A DNA stretch of 64,000 nucleotides, from the NCBI RefSeq assembly GCF_900114325.1, contig NZ_FOSR01000008.1, forward strand, positions 1-64,000, written 5' to 3'. A model generated the notes under the pieces. It was not told where the DNA came from and did no database searches. It saw nothing but the letters and a program-made list of their open reading frames with translations. Position 1 is the stretch's first letter. Every line of letters begins with the position of its first letter. A program made the translations under genes and the position numbers. Below, in pieces: positions 1 through 9,296 of this stretch. This DNA comes from Rhodanobacter glycinis (GTDB taxonomy: Bacteria; Pseudomonadota; Gammaproteobacteria; Xanthomonadales; Rhodanobacteraceae).

Positions 1-27
1 GGCTCTCTCGCGTCTGGTGTGGTTGAC
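1..27 (+). repeat. IS left terminal inverted repeat
   Basis: It begins GGCTCTCTC and ends GTGTGGTTGAC. It matches the reverse complement of 1323-1349 at 23 of 27 positions, with mismatches at 10, 13, 14 and 16. Confidence 0.88.
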
Positions 28-75
28 ACGACGGCGATCTTGCCTCGGATGCGGTGCTGAGTGCACGCTTGGCGG

Positions 76-1320
76 ATGGAAACGCTCTTTACCCAAGCTC
101 TCGGGCTGGCCGCGCCGTGGCGCGTGGCCCATGTCGACTTTCAGCAGGCCGCCGGACGCATCGTGTTCACGGTCGAGTGCACGGCCAAGCGGCTGGCGTG
201 CCCGGCGTGCGGCGCAGCCGATCAGCCGATTCACGATCGCCTGCCGCGTCGCTGGCAACACCTGAACTTCTTCCAATATCGGGCCCTGATCGAGGCCAAG
301 GTGCCACGCATCGGTTGCCGGGAGTGCGAGAAAACGAACCAGGTCGACGTGCCATGGGCGCGCGCTGGCGCGGGTTTCACCGAGACACTGGAGGCCTTCG
401 TCATCGCGCTGTGCACGCAGATGCCGGTGAGTGCGGTGGCGGCGCTGCTGGGCGTGTCCGATGACCGCATCTGGCGTGTGCTGGACTTTCACGTCGAAGC
501 CGCTCGGGCGCGCGAGGACTTTTCGGACGTGCGCCGGGTCAGCGCCGACGAACGCAGTGCGCGCAAGGGACAACGCTTCCTCACTTTGTTCTGCGATCTG
601 GCCGCACGCCGCCTGCTGTTCGCCGTGCAGGGCCGCAAGGCCGACACGTTCAAGGCGTTCGCCGGCGACCTGGCCGCGCATGGCGGCGATGCGGCGGCGA
701 TCACCGACGTCAGTCTGGATCTTGGCGCGGCCTATCAGGCCGGCACGCGCGAATACTGCCCGAACGCGAAGATCAGCTTCGATCCGTTCCACGTGGTGGC
801 ATTGGCCAACGAGGCGTTGGATCAGGTGCGGCGCGCCGAGGTCAAGCAGGTGGATGGTCTGAAGGGCATTCGCTGGGGCACGCTCAAGGACGCGGCGAAC
901 TGGACGCGCAAGCAGATCGACCAGATGCACTGGCTGCAACGCTCGAACCTGCAGACGGCACGCGCGTGGCGGCTCAAGCAGGCGCTGCGCGCGGTGTTCG
1001 CCAAGGGCGGCCATCTTGCCCAGGCCACCATCCTGCTCGATGGGTGGATCCACTGGGCAAGGCGCTGCCGGCTGACGCCGTTCAAGCGGCTCGCCGCGAC
1101 CATCAAGAAGCACCGCGAAGGCATTCTTGAACACTTCCGCTCCGGGCTCAGCAACGGTTTTGCCGAAGGGATCAACGGGCGCATCCAGGCGGCCAAGGCG
1201 TGGGCCCGAGGCTACGGCACCGACCGCCACCTGATCGTCATGAGCTACCTGATCTGCGCCAACCTCAAGCACCTGCCGAAAAACCCGTGGACGCATGCGG
1301 CTCAACAGGTGGTCGGGTAA
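76..1320 (+). CDS. ISL3-family transposase
   Basis: DDE-type transposase that cuts and joins the ends of this IS. The protein has the N-terminal zinc-binding region of the family (CPACG, then CREC), a helix-turn-helix segment around MPVSAVAALLGVSDDRIWRV, and a catalytic core with SADERSARKGQRFLT, VSLDLGAAY, FDPFHVVALANEALDQVRR and the C-terminal glutamate region FAEGINGRIQAAK. About 414 residues is full length for ISL3, and no frameshift or internal stop is seen, so it is probably active. I chose the ATG at 76, which gives the usual METLFT-like N terminus; a GTG at 61 in the same frame is the alternative. The stop lies only 2 bp before the right inverted repeat. Confidence 0.9.
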   Translation: METLFTQALGLAAPWRVAHVDFQQAAGRIVFTVECTAKRLACPACGAADQPIHDRLPRRWQHLNFFQYRALIEAKVPRIGCRECEKTNQVDVPWARAGAGFTETLEAFVIALCTQMPVSAVAALLGVSDDRIWRVLDFHVEAARAREDFSDVRRVSADERSARKGQRFLTLFCDLAARRLLFAVQGRKADTFKAFAGDLAAHGGDAAAITDVSLDLGAAYQAGTREYCPNAKISFDPFHVVALANEALDQVRRAEVKQVDGLKGIRWGTLKDAANWTRKQIDQMHWLQRSNLQTARAWRLKQALRAVFAKGGHLAQATILLDGWIHWARRCRLTPFKRLAATIKKHREGILEHFRSGLSNGFAEGINGRIQAAKAWARGYGTDRHLIVMSYLICANLKHLPKNPWTHAAQQVVG

Positions 1321-1322
1321 AG

Positions 1323-1349
1323 GTCAACCACACGAATCGAGAGAGAGCC
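1323..1349 (-). repeat. IS right terminal inverted repeat
   Basis: This is the partner of 1-27. The last nine bases, GAGAGAGCC, are the exact complement of the left tip, and the inner GTCAACCACAC block is also perfectly paired. Confidence 0.88.
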
Positions 1350-1398
1350 GAATTACCGCTGTATCTGGATTTCAGGATACGGAAATGAGGAGTGAGCT

Positions 1399-1797
1399 AT
1401 GACTATTCGGGCTTGGGTCGCCAGAAAAATCTGGTGCTGTGCCATCTTGTTGGTGCCGGCGCTACTGGCTGGTTGCGGATCTTCAAGCGGTTGCAGCGAT
1501 CTCGAATCGGATGTGGTGGTTACCACTTGGAGCAATCCGATGACCCTCTCGATCAACCTGGTAAACCGCAGCGACAAGCCTCAACTCGTCGATCTTGTGC
1601 TCCACCAGCCTGGCAAGGCGGACATCAAGGGCGGGCCGTACCGGATAGATGCCAAGTCCACGCTGTCGCCGGTGGCAAGCATAGATATCGGTTATGTGAG
1701 TGATTCCTCGATCATCATGAAGCGAGCGGAGGATCAGAAGGTCACGTGGGCTGATCTTGAAGGGGTGGGCTACTCGCTGGACGTAAAATGTGAATAG
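1399..1797 (+). CDS. small predicted lipoprotein, unknown function
   Basis: A 132-residue protein with a lipoprotein signal: basic N terminus, hydrophobic stretch and lipobox LLAGC with the modified cysteine at residue 26. The mature part is small, polar and predicted to be mostly beta. It has four further cysteines or near-pairs (GCSDL, CE at the C terminus) and no motif I recognise. An AGGAG-like ribosome site (GAGGAGTG) sits just upstream of the ATG. It lies 50 bp after the IS, so its promoter may have been replaced or altered by the insertion. Its partner genes are outside the window or absent. Confidence 0.6.
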   Translation: MTIRAWVARKIWCCAILLVPALLAGCGSSSGCSDLESDVVVTTWSNPMTLSINLVNRSDKPQLVDLVLHQPGKADIKGGPYRIDAKSTLSPVASIDIGYVSDSSIIMKRAEDQKVTWADLEGVGYSLDVKCE

Positions 1798-2007
1798 TTG
1801 GAAGTGGAAACAGGTTCCAGGGTCAGGGAAGGTCTGACCAATCGGCTGTTTGCTCCGCATCCCTGCGAGGCGTTTTTCAACAGCCGAAGGCTGGCCAGGC
1901 AAGTCAAAAACGAGCGCAGCGAGTCATTCCAGAGCCTTTGCTTTCCAGTGTGTTGAAGACGCTGGACCCCAGCTTGCGTCGGGGGTGACGGAGATTTTTG
2001 AGGTTTC

Positions 2008-5000
2008 CTACTGCATCGTCACCGACTTGCGGTTGTCGTTCGGCACCTTGTCGATCAGCTCGTTGTAGGGGTCGATGCCGGCCATCGTAGGCTTGCCGTC
2101 CACTAACACGGTGATCGTGCTGTCGCCGTCGGGCAGCGTGCGTTTTTCCAGGTACAGCGGCTTGCCGTCCTTGCCGCCTTCGCCTTGAGCAAACACGCCG
2201 ATCTCGATCGGGATGTTCGGCGCGGCTTTCGTCTCCTTGCCCTTGCCGTCCGCATAGACCATGCCGGCGTGCACCTTCATGGTCACCTGGTACTTGCCGT
2301 CCGGCAGCTTCTTCGCGGTGGCGTCGGTGATGCGGTTGTCGAACAGGGTGATCTTCCAGAAGAAGTCGTCCAGCATCGGCTGCCACTTCGGCCCCAGCGC
2401 CTTGGACAGCGCATCCATGAATTCCTGCGAGTCGGTGTACGGTGGTTGCTGGAAGCCCTTGTCGAGCAGGAACTGCTTCAGCATCGCGTCCAGCTTGTCC
2501 TCGCCGACGTAATCCTGCAGCGCGTAGAACACCAGCGAGCCCTTGCGGTAGTGGATGTACGGCTGGTTCTCCACTTTCGCCAGCGGTTCCTCGGCCACTT
2601 TTTCATTGGCGCGGCCGGCGAGGTAGGAATCCAGTTCGTACTTGAGGAACTTGCGCATCTGGTCGGCGCCGTACTTGTGCTTCATCACCATCAGCGAGGA
2701 GTACTGCGCCAGCGATTCGCTGAGCATGGTCGAGCCCTGCATGTTGGCGCCGATCACCCGGTGCGCCCACCACTGGTGCGCGATCTCGTGCGCGGTAACG
2801 TCGTAGACGTAGTCGAGGTGGCTCTTGTCGCGCAGGTCGGCAATGAAACCGATCGCCTCGGAGAACGGAATGGTATTGGCGAACGATTGCGCGAACGCGG
2901 CGTAGTCCGGAAATTCCAGGATGCGCAGCTGCTTGAACTGGTACGGCGTGTAGTGACTGTCGTAGTAGTCCAGCGAATCCTTCGCGCTCTCGATCATCCG
3001 GTCCACGTTCCAGGCGTGCGCCGGGTTGTAGTAGACCGAGATGTCCACGCCCTTCCAGTCCACGCTTTTCACCGTGTAGCGGGCGGAAAGATAGGCGAAG
3101 AAGTTCAGCATCGGCTGCTGCATCACGTAATGGAAATAATTGCGGCCGTTGGCCGTCCATTTTTTCTGCAGCGTACCGGGCGCCAGCGCGATCTGGTCGG
3201 CGGCAGTGGAAACCGTGGTGTCGAAGCTGATCCAGTCGGCATCGTTGCTGATATAGGTATTGGCCCGGGCCTTCTGGTCGCCCAATGGCGGCATGCGCGG
3301 CACGTCGAGCTTCAGGCCGTACTTGCGGCGATCGTTGCGGTCGGTGAGCTGGTACTTGGTCTGGTAGCCGAACTGCGGCAGCAGGCTGTTGTTGAAGAAG
3401 GTGCCGTTGTGGACGAGGAAGGTTTCGCCGGTTCCGTTGGTGAAGCCCTTCGGCGCGTAGTCGATGTCGAAGTCGAACGGCATCGAGGCGCCTGGCGCCA
3501 GCGGTGTCTTCAACGTATAGATCGCCACGCCCAGACGCTTGTCGAAGCTGGCAGTGGCATGCGGGGCGAAATGCAGCGAGGTTGGCACGAAATCGTTGGT
3601 GTAGTTCACCAGCAGTTTCGTGACCGGCACGTCGTGCTTGTTGACCAGGGTGTAGTGCGCGTGGATACGCAGGCGACGCTTGTACGGATAGATGTCCACG
3701 TCGGCCTTGACCGCAGTGATGCGCGGCTGCGGCAGGTCGGCGTACTTCGCGTACTGCTTTTCGTAATCGGCTTGTTCGCGTTTCTGCGCCGTGCTGTTTT
3801 CGTAATGGTTGAGCACGTTGGTGTTGTAGAAGATCCAGCCGCCCAGGCCGAGGAAGGCCAGTAGCGCCGCGGCCAACAGCGCAGCCAGCGGTGGCCGCGC
3901 ACGCACGCGCGCCTCGTGCAACCGGTCACGCCACGACTGCCCGGTACCGCGCACCCACAGCAGTGCCGACAGCACCAGCAAGGCCATGGCGAGGCAGCCC
4001 CAATAGGCGTCGAACCACAGCGCGCCGACGATGAAATGGCCGAAGCCGTTCATGTCCGAATACGGCACGCCGGGTGTGCTGCCGTAGTTGTACAGGTTGT
4101 GCTCCCAGTGCAGCAGGCTGAAGCCCAGCGTGCTGGCCACTACCCAAATGATGTTCAGCAGATAGCCGAAAAATTTGTTGTTGCTCGCCACCTGCAGGAA
4201 CAGCGCCAGCACCGCCATCAGCACGAACGGGATCGCATTCAGTGCCAGCATGCCCAGATACAGGCCAGGCTCCAGATGGGTATAGCCATGCGCCAGCTGC
4301 CAGCCCATGCCCAGTACCGCACCGATCAGCAGCATCAGCACGATGATCGCCAGCAGCGCGCCCAGCTTGGACAACAGTGACACCCAGTCCGGCACCGGGA
4401 ACGCGTCGCTCACCTCGGCCGATTGGTGCGTACGCTCGCGCCAGACCAGTTCGCCGGCATAGAAGATCACGATGATGATCAGCGGCAGGGTGAAACTGCC
4501 GTTGATCGCGCCGAGCACGTGGTGGGTGACCGGCCATACCGGCGTGCCGTAGACCAGCCCGGACGAGATCAGTGCCACGATCATCACCACCAGCGACAGC
4601 ACCAGCAGTACCAGGAATGCCGCGCCGCGCAGTACGCCCCTGGTGTCGAACATGAACTGCGTGCGTAACTGGATCAGGCGTGCACGCCAGTCGTGGTGAA
4701 GCGTGGTGTGGGGCAGGGCAAGTGCAGCCGGGCCGGCCTGCGGACGCAGCATGGGCGGTTCGGCGCGCTTCTTGCGACGCGGCAATTGCAGCCCCTCGCG
4801 GTTGGGGCGGAACAGCACGAACGAGGCGACCAGCATCAGCACCGACACGCCCAGCCACAGCAGCCGGTTGAACAGCAGCACGCCATGCAGCGTCGGCAGC
4901 AGGTGGTTGGCCTGGTCGGGCGACCAGTAGCGAGTGACGATGGCCAGGGTGCGGGTGCCGAACGGATCGAGCATCGCCGCGATGACATGGTTGTTGACGT

Positions 5001-5595
5001 CGCGGCTCAGGTAGCCGGCCACGCCATGCAGCACGAAGTAGGCAATCACGCCCACGTAGCTGGCCAGCAGCGAACGCGTGGCAGTGGCCAGCAGAAACAG
5101 CAGCGCGGCGATGAACAACATGTTCGGCAGCACCATCACGCCGAAGCCCCAGGCATAGCCACGCCAGTCGGCAGCGCCGAGCCGGCTGGCGTCGACCCAT
5201 GGCATCGAGCCGCCCAGTGCCAGCCCCAGCGCGCACACCACCAGGATCAACAGCAGGATCAGGTAGCCGGCGGCGAAGCGGCCGCCAAGATAGGCGCCGC
5301 GGCTCATGGGCGTGACGAACAGCAGCTCCGCGGTGCGCTGCTCGAAATCGCGGATTGCGGTGTTCGCCACGAACACCACCACCAGCAGGATGCTGAGCGC
5401 GGCGAAGGCATTGAGCAGGCGGGCGATCACCAGCGGTGCATTGCGCAGCACATTGCCGCTGGCGCCGCCCATGACGGTGACGGCGTCGGTGCTGGTGACG
5501 GTGAAGGCCAGCCCGGCGAAGGCCGCCAGGATGATCCAGAACAGCGGTGCCCTCAGCTGCTGGCGCCATTCGAAGCGGAAGATCTCGAAGAACAT
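2008..5595 (-). CDS. ABC transporter permease fused to M1-family metallopeptidase
   Basis: A 1195-residue inner-membrane protein. The N-terminal half has about twelve hydrophobic segments in two ABC-2-type permease sets (MFFEIFRFEWRQQLR start, second set after FDTRGVLRG). After a last membrane helix near residue 590 comes a periplasmic M1 aminopeptidase-like domain with the zinc motif HEIAH at 936-940, followed by WW and a downstream glutamate in LSESLAQY. The ATG at 5595 was chosen because permease homology starts there; the longer frame upstream reads through a palindromic repeat. The partner ATPase is immediately upstream. Such fusions are known in Proteobacteria and Bacteroidetes, but the exported or cleaved substrate is not established. 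No GAMEN-like motif was clearly seen, so aminopeptidase activity is unproven. Confidence 0.85.
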   Translation of the reverse strand: MFFEIFRFEWRQQLRAPLFWIILAAFAGLAFTVTSTDAVTVMGGASGNVLRNAPLVIARLLNAFAALSILLVVVFVANTAIRDFEQRTAELLFVTPMSRGAYLGGRFAAGYLILLLILVVCALGLALGGSMPWVDASRLGAADWRGYAWGFGVMVLPNMLFIAALLFLLATATRSLLASYVGVIAYFVLHGVAGYLSRDVNNHVIAAMLDPFGTRTLAIVTRYWSPDQANHLLPTLHGVLLFNRLLWLGVSVLMLVASFVLFRPNREGLQLPRRKKRAEPPMLRPQAGPAALALPHTTLHHDWRARLIQLRTQFMFDTRGVLRGAAFLVLLVLSLVVMIVALISSGLVYGTPVWPVTHHVLGAINGSFTLPLIIIVIFYAGELVWRERTHQSAEVSDAFPVPDWVSLLSKLGALLAIIVLMLLIGAVLGMGWQLAHGYTHLEPGLYLGMLALNAIPFVLMAVLALFLQVASNNKFFGYLLNIIWVVASTLGFSLLHWEHNLYNYGSTPGVPYSDMNGFGHFIVGALWFDAYWGCLAMALLVLSALLWVRGTGQSWRDRLHEARVRARPPLAALLAAALLAFLGLGGWIFYNTNVLNHYENSTAQKREQADYEKQYAKYADLPQPRITAVKADVDIYPYKRRLRIHAHYTLVNKHDVPVTKLLVNYTNDFVPTSLHFAPHATASFDKRLGVAIYTLKTPLAPGASMPFDFDIDYAPKGFTNGTGETFLVHNGTFFNNSLLPQFGYQTKYQLTDRNDRRKYGLKLDVPRMPPLGDQKARANTYISNDADWISFDTTVSTAADQIALAPGTLQKKWTANGRNYFHYVMQQPMLNFFAYLSARYTVKSVDWKGVDISVYYNPAHAWNVDRMIESAKDSLDYYDSHYTPYQFKQLRILEFPDYAAFAQSFANTIPFSEAIGFIADLRDKSHLDYVYDVTAHEIAHQWWAHRVIGANMQGSTMLSESLAQYSSLMVMKHKYGADQMRKFLKYELDSYLAGRANEKVAEEPLAKVENQPYIHYRKGSLVFYALQDYVGEDKLDAMLKQFLLDKGFQQPPYTDSQEFMDALSKALGPKWQPMLDDFFWKITLFDNRITDATAKKLPDGKYQVTMKVHAGMVYADGKGKETKAAPNIPIEIGVFAQGEGGKDGKPLYLEKRTLPDGDSTITVLVDGKPTMAGIDPYNELIDKVPNDNRKSVTMQ

Positions 5596-5613
5596 GCGGT
5601 GATCCTGTCTGGT

Positions 5614-5685
5614 GTAGGAGCGCAGCCTGTGCGCGATGCTCTGCGTCACGCCGAAGGAAAGCTCGCGCACAGGGTGCGCTCCCAC
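5614..5685. repeat. REP-like palindrome, family A (copy 1)
   Basis: Two 23-bp arms (5614-5636 and 5663-5685) are inverted copies matching at 21 of 23 positions, beginning GTAGGAGCGC and separated by 26 bp. A closer-to-perfect copy lies at 50104-50199. This copy sits between the ATPase and permease genes of one operon, so it will be transcribed and could form a hairpin in that mRNA. Confidence 0.82.
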
Positions 5686-5701
5686 GAAAGTGCAAGTGGC
5701 G

Positions 5702-6586
5702 TCAGGCGGCCCGGGCGGTGGCCTGCGCACGCAGGCGGCCGAAGTAGACGTCTTCCAGATCGGGGGCGACCGGCTCGAAACCTTCCTCGGGGCGGCTGTC
5801 GGCCAATACGTGCAGCAGGGTGCGTCCGCCGGACAGCCGGGTGGACAGGATGTTCATGCGGGCGCGATAGCTGTCCAGCTCGGCCTTGTCGATGCTGCGG
5901 CGCCAGACCCGGCCTTCCAGCGAGCGGATCGCTTCGTGCGGCTCGCCGGCCAGCAGCACCTGGCCCTGGCCGATGATGGCCATGTGCGAGCACAGGTCGG
6001 TGACGTCTTCCACGATATGGGTGGACAGGATCACCACCACGCGTTCGCCGATTTCCGCCAGCAGGTTGAGGAAGCGGTTGCGCTCTTCCGGATCGAGGCC
6101 GGCAGTGGGTTCGTCCACGATCACCAGCTTCGGATCGCCGATCAGCGCCTGGGCGATGCCGAAGCGCTGGCGCATGCCGCCGGAATACGTGCCCAGCTTG
6201 CGCTTGCGCACGTCCCACAGGTTCACCTGGCGCAGCAGCACTTCGATCAACTCACGCCGCTCGCCCTTCGCGGTAACGCCCTTGAGCACGGCGAAGTGGT
6301 TGAGCATCACCTCGGCCGACACCTTCGGGTACACGCCGAATTCCTGCGGAAGGTAGCCGAGCAGCCGGCGGGTGGCCTGCTTGTCGGCCAGCAGATCAAC
6401 GCCATCCAGCGCGATCGTGCCGGCATCCGGATCCTGCAGGGTGGCGATGGTGCGCATCAGCGACGATTTGCCCGCGCCGTTGGGGCCGAGCAGGCCGAAC
6501 ATGCCGTTGGGGATGTCGAGCGTGACGCTGCGCAGCGCCTTCACGCCGTTGGCGTAAGTCTTGGACAAATCGCGAATGGCCAGCAT
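5702..6586 (-). CDS. ABC transporter ATP-binding protein
   Basis: A 294-residue ATPase that powers the fused permease/M1 peptidase encoded next on the same strand. It has a Walker A motif GPNGAGKS at 34-41, the Q-loop in YLPQEFGVYP, the signature YSGGMRQRFG (the usual LSGGQ is altered, as is common in ABC-2 exporters), Walker B LVIVDEP, a D-loop AGLDPEERNR, and a switch histidine in LSTHIVEDV. The ATG at 6586 directly precedes the conserved LAIRDLSKTY segment. The gap of about 106 bp to the permease gene holds a REP-like palindrome. Confidence 0.88.
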   Translation of the reverse strand: MLAIRDLSKTYANGVKALRSVTLDIPNGMFGLLGPNGAGKSSLMRTIATLQDPDAGTIALDGVDLLADKQATRRLLGYLPQEFGVYPKVSAEVMLNHFAVLKGVTAKGERRELIEVLLRQVNLWDVRKRKLGTYSGGMRQRFGIAQALIGDPKLVIVDEPTAGLDPEERNRFLNLLAEIGERVVVILSTHIVEDVTDLCSHMAIIGQGQVLLAGEPHEAIRSLEGRVWRRSIDKAELDSYRARMNILSTRLSGGRTLLHVLADSRPEEGFEPVAPDLEDVYFGRLRAQATARAA

Positions 6587-6817
6587 GGGTTCCCTCCGGC
6601 GCCGCCCCGCGCAGCGCTTGCAGGCATCAGACTAAGGTATGAGGGGGTGCGCGTGTACGGGCCCAAGGTCATGCATCCGCACGTTTCGGCCGGTTTGCAT
6701 ACGTATGCGGATGGACGATTTGGACGTCCGGAATCGCCCGCAGCGGGGCCATGTTCGTTATCATTGAAGCCTTGCGACCGCCATCCCCCGCGGTCCCACT
6801 GATCCGCAGGAGAACCC

Positions 6818-8176
6818 ATGGCCGACCTCAAAGAAGTCCACGTACCCGATATCGGCGGTCACGACAACGTGCCGGTGATCGAGGTATTGATCAAGCCCGG
6901 CGACCGTGTGGAGAAGGATCAGAGCCTGATCACGCTGGAATCGGACAAGGCCACCATGGAAGTGCCCGCGCCGTTTGCCGGCACCGTGAAGGAAGTGAAG
7001 CTGAAGGTGGGCGACGAAGTGTCCGAGGGCGCGGTGATCGCGCAGGTCGAGGCCGACGGTGCCGACGCCACGGCTTCGAAGGCCGAAACCCCGGCTGCAG
7101 CGCCCGCTCCGGCACCCGCGCCCGCGCCGACGCCGGCACCTGCTGCCGCCCCTGCCGCCGCGCCCGCCCCGGCGGCGGATGCCGCAAAGTCCGCCGCCCC
7201 GGCCCCTGCCGCCGCGCCGAGCCCGCGTCCACCGCTGGACGCCACCATCGTCATGCCGGGCGATGCGCCCTACGCCAGCCCGGCGGTGCGTGCGTTTGCG
7301 CGCGAACTGGGCGTGGACATTGCCCAGATCAAGGGCAGCGGTCGCAGTGGTCGCATCCAGCGCGAAGATGTGTCCGGCTACGTGAAGCACGCGCTGGCGT
7401 CCGGTGCCCGTCCGGGCAACGCGCCGGTGGCTGGCGGCAACGGCCTCAGCCTGCTGCCGTGGCCGAAGGTCGACTTCAGCAAGTTCGGCGAGATCGAGGA
7501 AAAGCCGCTTTCGCGCATCCAGAAGATCTCCGGCGCCAACCTGGCGCGCAACTGGGCGATGATCCCCCACGTCACCCAGCACGAAGACGCCGACATCACC
7601 GAGCTGGAAGCTTTCCGCAAGAAGCTTGGCGAAGAGAACAAGGAACTCAAGATCACCCCGCTGGTGTTCCAGATGAAGGCGGTGGTGGCGGCGCTGAAGG
7701 AGTACCCGCAGTTCAACGCCTCGCTGGACGAAACCGGCGAGAAGCTGATCCTGAAGAAGTACTTCCATGTCGGCATCGCGGTGGACACGCCCGATGGCCT
7801 GGTGGTGCCGGTGATCCGCGACGTGGACAAGAAGGGCCTGCTCGACCTGGCCCGCGAGCTGGGCGAAATTTCGAAGAAGGCGCGCGACAAGAAGCTTGGC
7901 CCGGCCGAGATGTCCGGTGGCTGCTTCTCGATCAGTTCGCTGGGCGGCATCGGCGGCACCGCGTTCACGCCCATCGTCAACGCGCCGGAAGTGGCCATCC
8001 TCGGCGTCTCCAAGGCGGCGATGAAGCCGGTCTGGAATGGCAAGGAATTCGCGCCGCGGTTGATGTTGCCGCTGTCGCTGTCCTATGACCATCGCGTGAT
8101 CGACGGCGCGCTGGCCGCACGTTTCGCGGTGTTCGTCGCCAAGCAGCTCGGCGACATCCGCCGCCTGCTGCTGTAA
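6818..8176 (+). CDS. aceF: pyruvate dehydrogenase E2, dihydrolipoyllysine acetyltransferase
   Basis: E2 core of the pyruvate dehydrogenase complex; it transfers acetyl groups from lipoate to CoA. Domain order: one lipoyl domain (about 1-80, lipoylated Lys44 in ESDKATME), a long Ala/Pro linker (about 88-150), the peripheral subunit-binding domain ([19 protein letters not shown]), and the catalytic acetyltransferase domain with the active-site motif DHRVIDG (Asp424, His425). At 452 residues it has only one lipoyl domain, against three in E. coli. An AGGAG ribosome site lies 9 bp before the ATG. lpdA follows after an mscS-like gene. aceE is not in the window. Confidence 0.93.
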   Translation: MADLKEVHVPDIGGHDNVPVIEVLIKPGDRVEKDQSLITLESDKATMEVPAPFAGTVKEVKLKVGDEVSEGAVIAQVEADGADATASKAETPAAAPAPAPAPAPTPAPAAAPAAAPAPAADAAKSAAPAPAAAPSPRPPLDATIVMPGDAPYASPAVRAFARELGVDIAQIKGSGRSGRIQREDVSGYVKHALASGARPGNAPVAGGNGLSLLPWPKVDFSKFGEIEEKPLSRIQKISGANLARNWAMIPHVTQHEDADITELEAFRKKLGEENKELKITPLVFQMKAVVAALKEYPQFNASLDETGEKLILKKYFHVGIAVDTPDGLVVPVIRDVDKKGLLDLARELGEISKKARDKKLGPAEMSGGCFSISSLGGIGGTAFTPIVNAPEVAILGVSKAAMKPVWNGKEFAPRLMLPLSLSYDHRVIDGALAARFAVFVAKQLGDIRRLLL

Positions 8177-8186
8177 CACCGACCCG

Positions 8187-9269
8187 GTGCTGGTGCCTGC
8201 TTCAGCAATGCGTGTCGGCCTGGCGCCGGCCATGGCCGCGCCCATGGCCATCCCGCCGGGCATGAAGCAGGCGCAAACGTGGACGGATCTCGGATTCACC
8301 CTGGGCGAAGTCAACGTGACAGTCGGCTCCGCCTTGTGCGGCGTGTTGCTGTTCGCGCTGTTCCTGGCAGGCACTGCGCTGCTGCGGCGTCTGTTGCGAC
8401 GTTACGGCGAGCGGCACGAGCACATCAGCCCGTCCAACCTGTACACGGTCGAGCGCCTGCTGCAATACCTGCTGCTCACGGTCGGCCTGTTGTGGGCGCT
8501 GGACGTGGTGGGCATCCCGGTGGCGAAGATGGGTGTGTTCGCCGGGGCCTTGGGCGTGGGCCTCGGCTTCGGCCTGCAGGCGATCTTCAACAACTTCGTT
8601 TCCGGCCTGATCCTGTTGTTCGACCGCAGCCTGAAGGTGGGCGACTTCGTCGAACTGGCCTCTGGCGTGCATGGGCATGTGCGGGAAATCCGCATCCGCG
8701 CCACCCTGGTCAGCACCAACGACGATATCGACATCCTGGTGCCGAACTCCGAATTCGTCACCGGCCAGGTGGTCAACTGGACGCTGCGCGAGGTGGCGCG
8801 GCGCCAGAAGATTCCGTTCCGCGTTCCGTATGGCACCGACAAGGAACGGGTCAAGGCGGCCGCGCTGGAGGCCGCCGCCGCGGTGCCGTTCACGTTGACC
8901 ATGGATGGGCCGCGCCAGCCGCAGGTGTGGCTGACCGATTTCGGCGAATCCTCCTTTCATTTTTCGCTGGTGGTCTGGCTCAATGCCGAAGCCACGCGAC
9001 GCGTCGGTGCAGTCAGTGCCGCGTACAACTGGGCCTTGCACAGCGCACTGGAAAAGTATGGCATCCAGATTCCGTTCCCGCAGCGCGACGTGCATGTGCA
9101 CAGCTGGGTCGGCCCTGGCGGTGCCGAGGATTCCGGCACCACCGAGCCGCGCGCGCAAGGCCGGCACGAGAGCGGAAACGACGCCGTGCGGGATGTTCGC
9201 CGCGACATTGCCGAAAGCGCCAGCCAGCACCCGAAACCCACCACTCCCCAAGATCCGGACGCCCGCTGA
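8187..9269 (+). CDS. MscS-family mechanosensitive ion channel
   Basis: Small-conductance mechanosensitive channel that releases solutes on hypo-osmotic shock. About three transmembrane segments are followed by the pore-lining Gly/Ala-rich helix (GVFAGALGVGLGFGLQAIFNNFVSG), the beta domain (FDRSLKVGDFVEL, then LVSTNDDIDILVPNSEF), and an alpha/beta domain. A polar tail of about 60 residues ends the protein. It lies 11 bp after aceF and 27 bp before lpdA, so it is probably co-transcribed with the dehydrogenase genes. The GTG at 8187 gives a poorly conserved leader; ATG codons at 8208, 8232 or 8244 are alternatives, and the true start is uncertain. Confidence 0.85.
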   Translation: MLVPASAMRVGLAPAMAAPMAIPPGMKQAQTWTDLGFTLGEVNVTVGSALCGVLLFALFLAGTALLRRLLRRYGERHEHISPSNLYTVERLLQYLLLTVGLLWALDVVGIPVAKMGVFAGALGVGLGFGLQAIFNNFVSGLILLFDRSLKVGDFVELASGVHGHVREIRIRATLVSTNDDIDILVPNSEFVTGQVVNWTLREVARRQKIPFRVPYGTDKERVKAAALEAAAAVPFTLTMDGPRQPQVWLTDFGESSFHFSLVVWLNAEATRRVGAVSAAYNWALHSALEKYGIQIPFPQRDVHVHSWVGPGGAEDSGTTEPRAQGRHESGNDAVRDVRRDIAESASQHPKPTTPQDPDAR

Positions 9270-9296
9270 CGTCCCGCAACACGAAGGAAACACATC

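Larger units (their letters stand above)
1..1349 (+). mobile_element. ISL3-family insertion sequence, complete
   Basis: The element is bounded by 27-bp imperfect terminal inverted repeats (23 of 27 positions match) that both begin GGCTCTCTC, and it carries one transposase gene filling almost all of the interior. The 1.35 kb size and single gene are normal for ISL3. The left end coincides with the first base of the window, so the left target duplication cannot be seen. The right flank begins GAATTACC; ISL3 elements usually make 8-bp duplications, so this would be the copy to look for on the left. Confidence 0.9.

Noticed and set aside
1962-1990. Short repeat resembling the CGTCATTCC...GGATGACG class near 1.97 kb
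   Set aside because: It shows only one half of the expected palindrome, so it is too weak to list as a feature.
2185-5976. Long plus-strand open frames (559 and 427 codons) opposite the permease/M1 gene
   Set aside because: They are antisense shadows of a clearly conserved minus-strand gene. Their translations are His/Arg/Gln/Val-rich, low in structure, and match no family motif.
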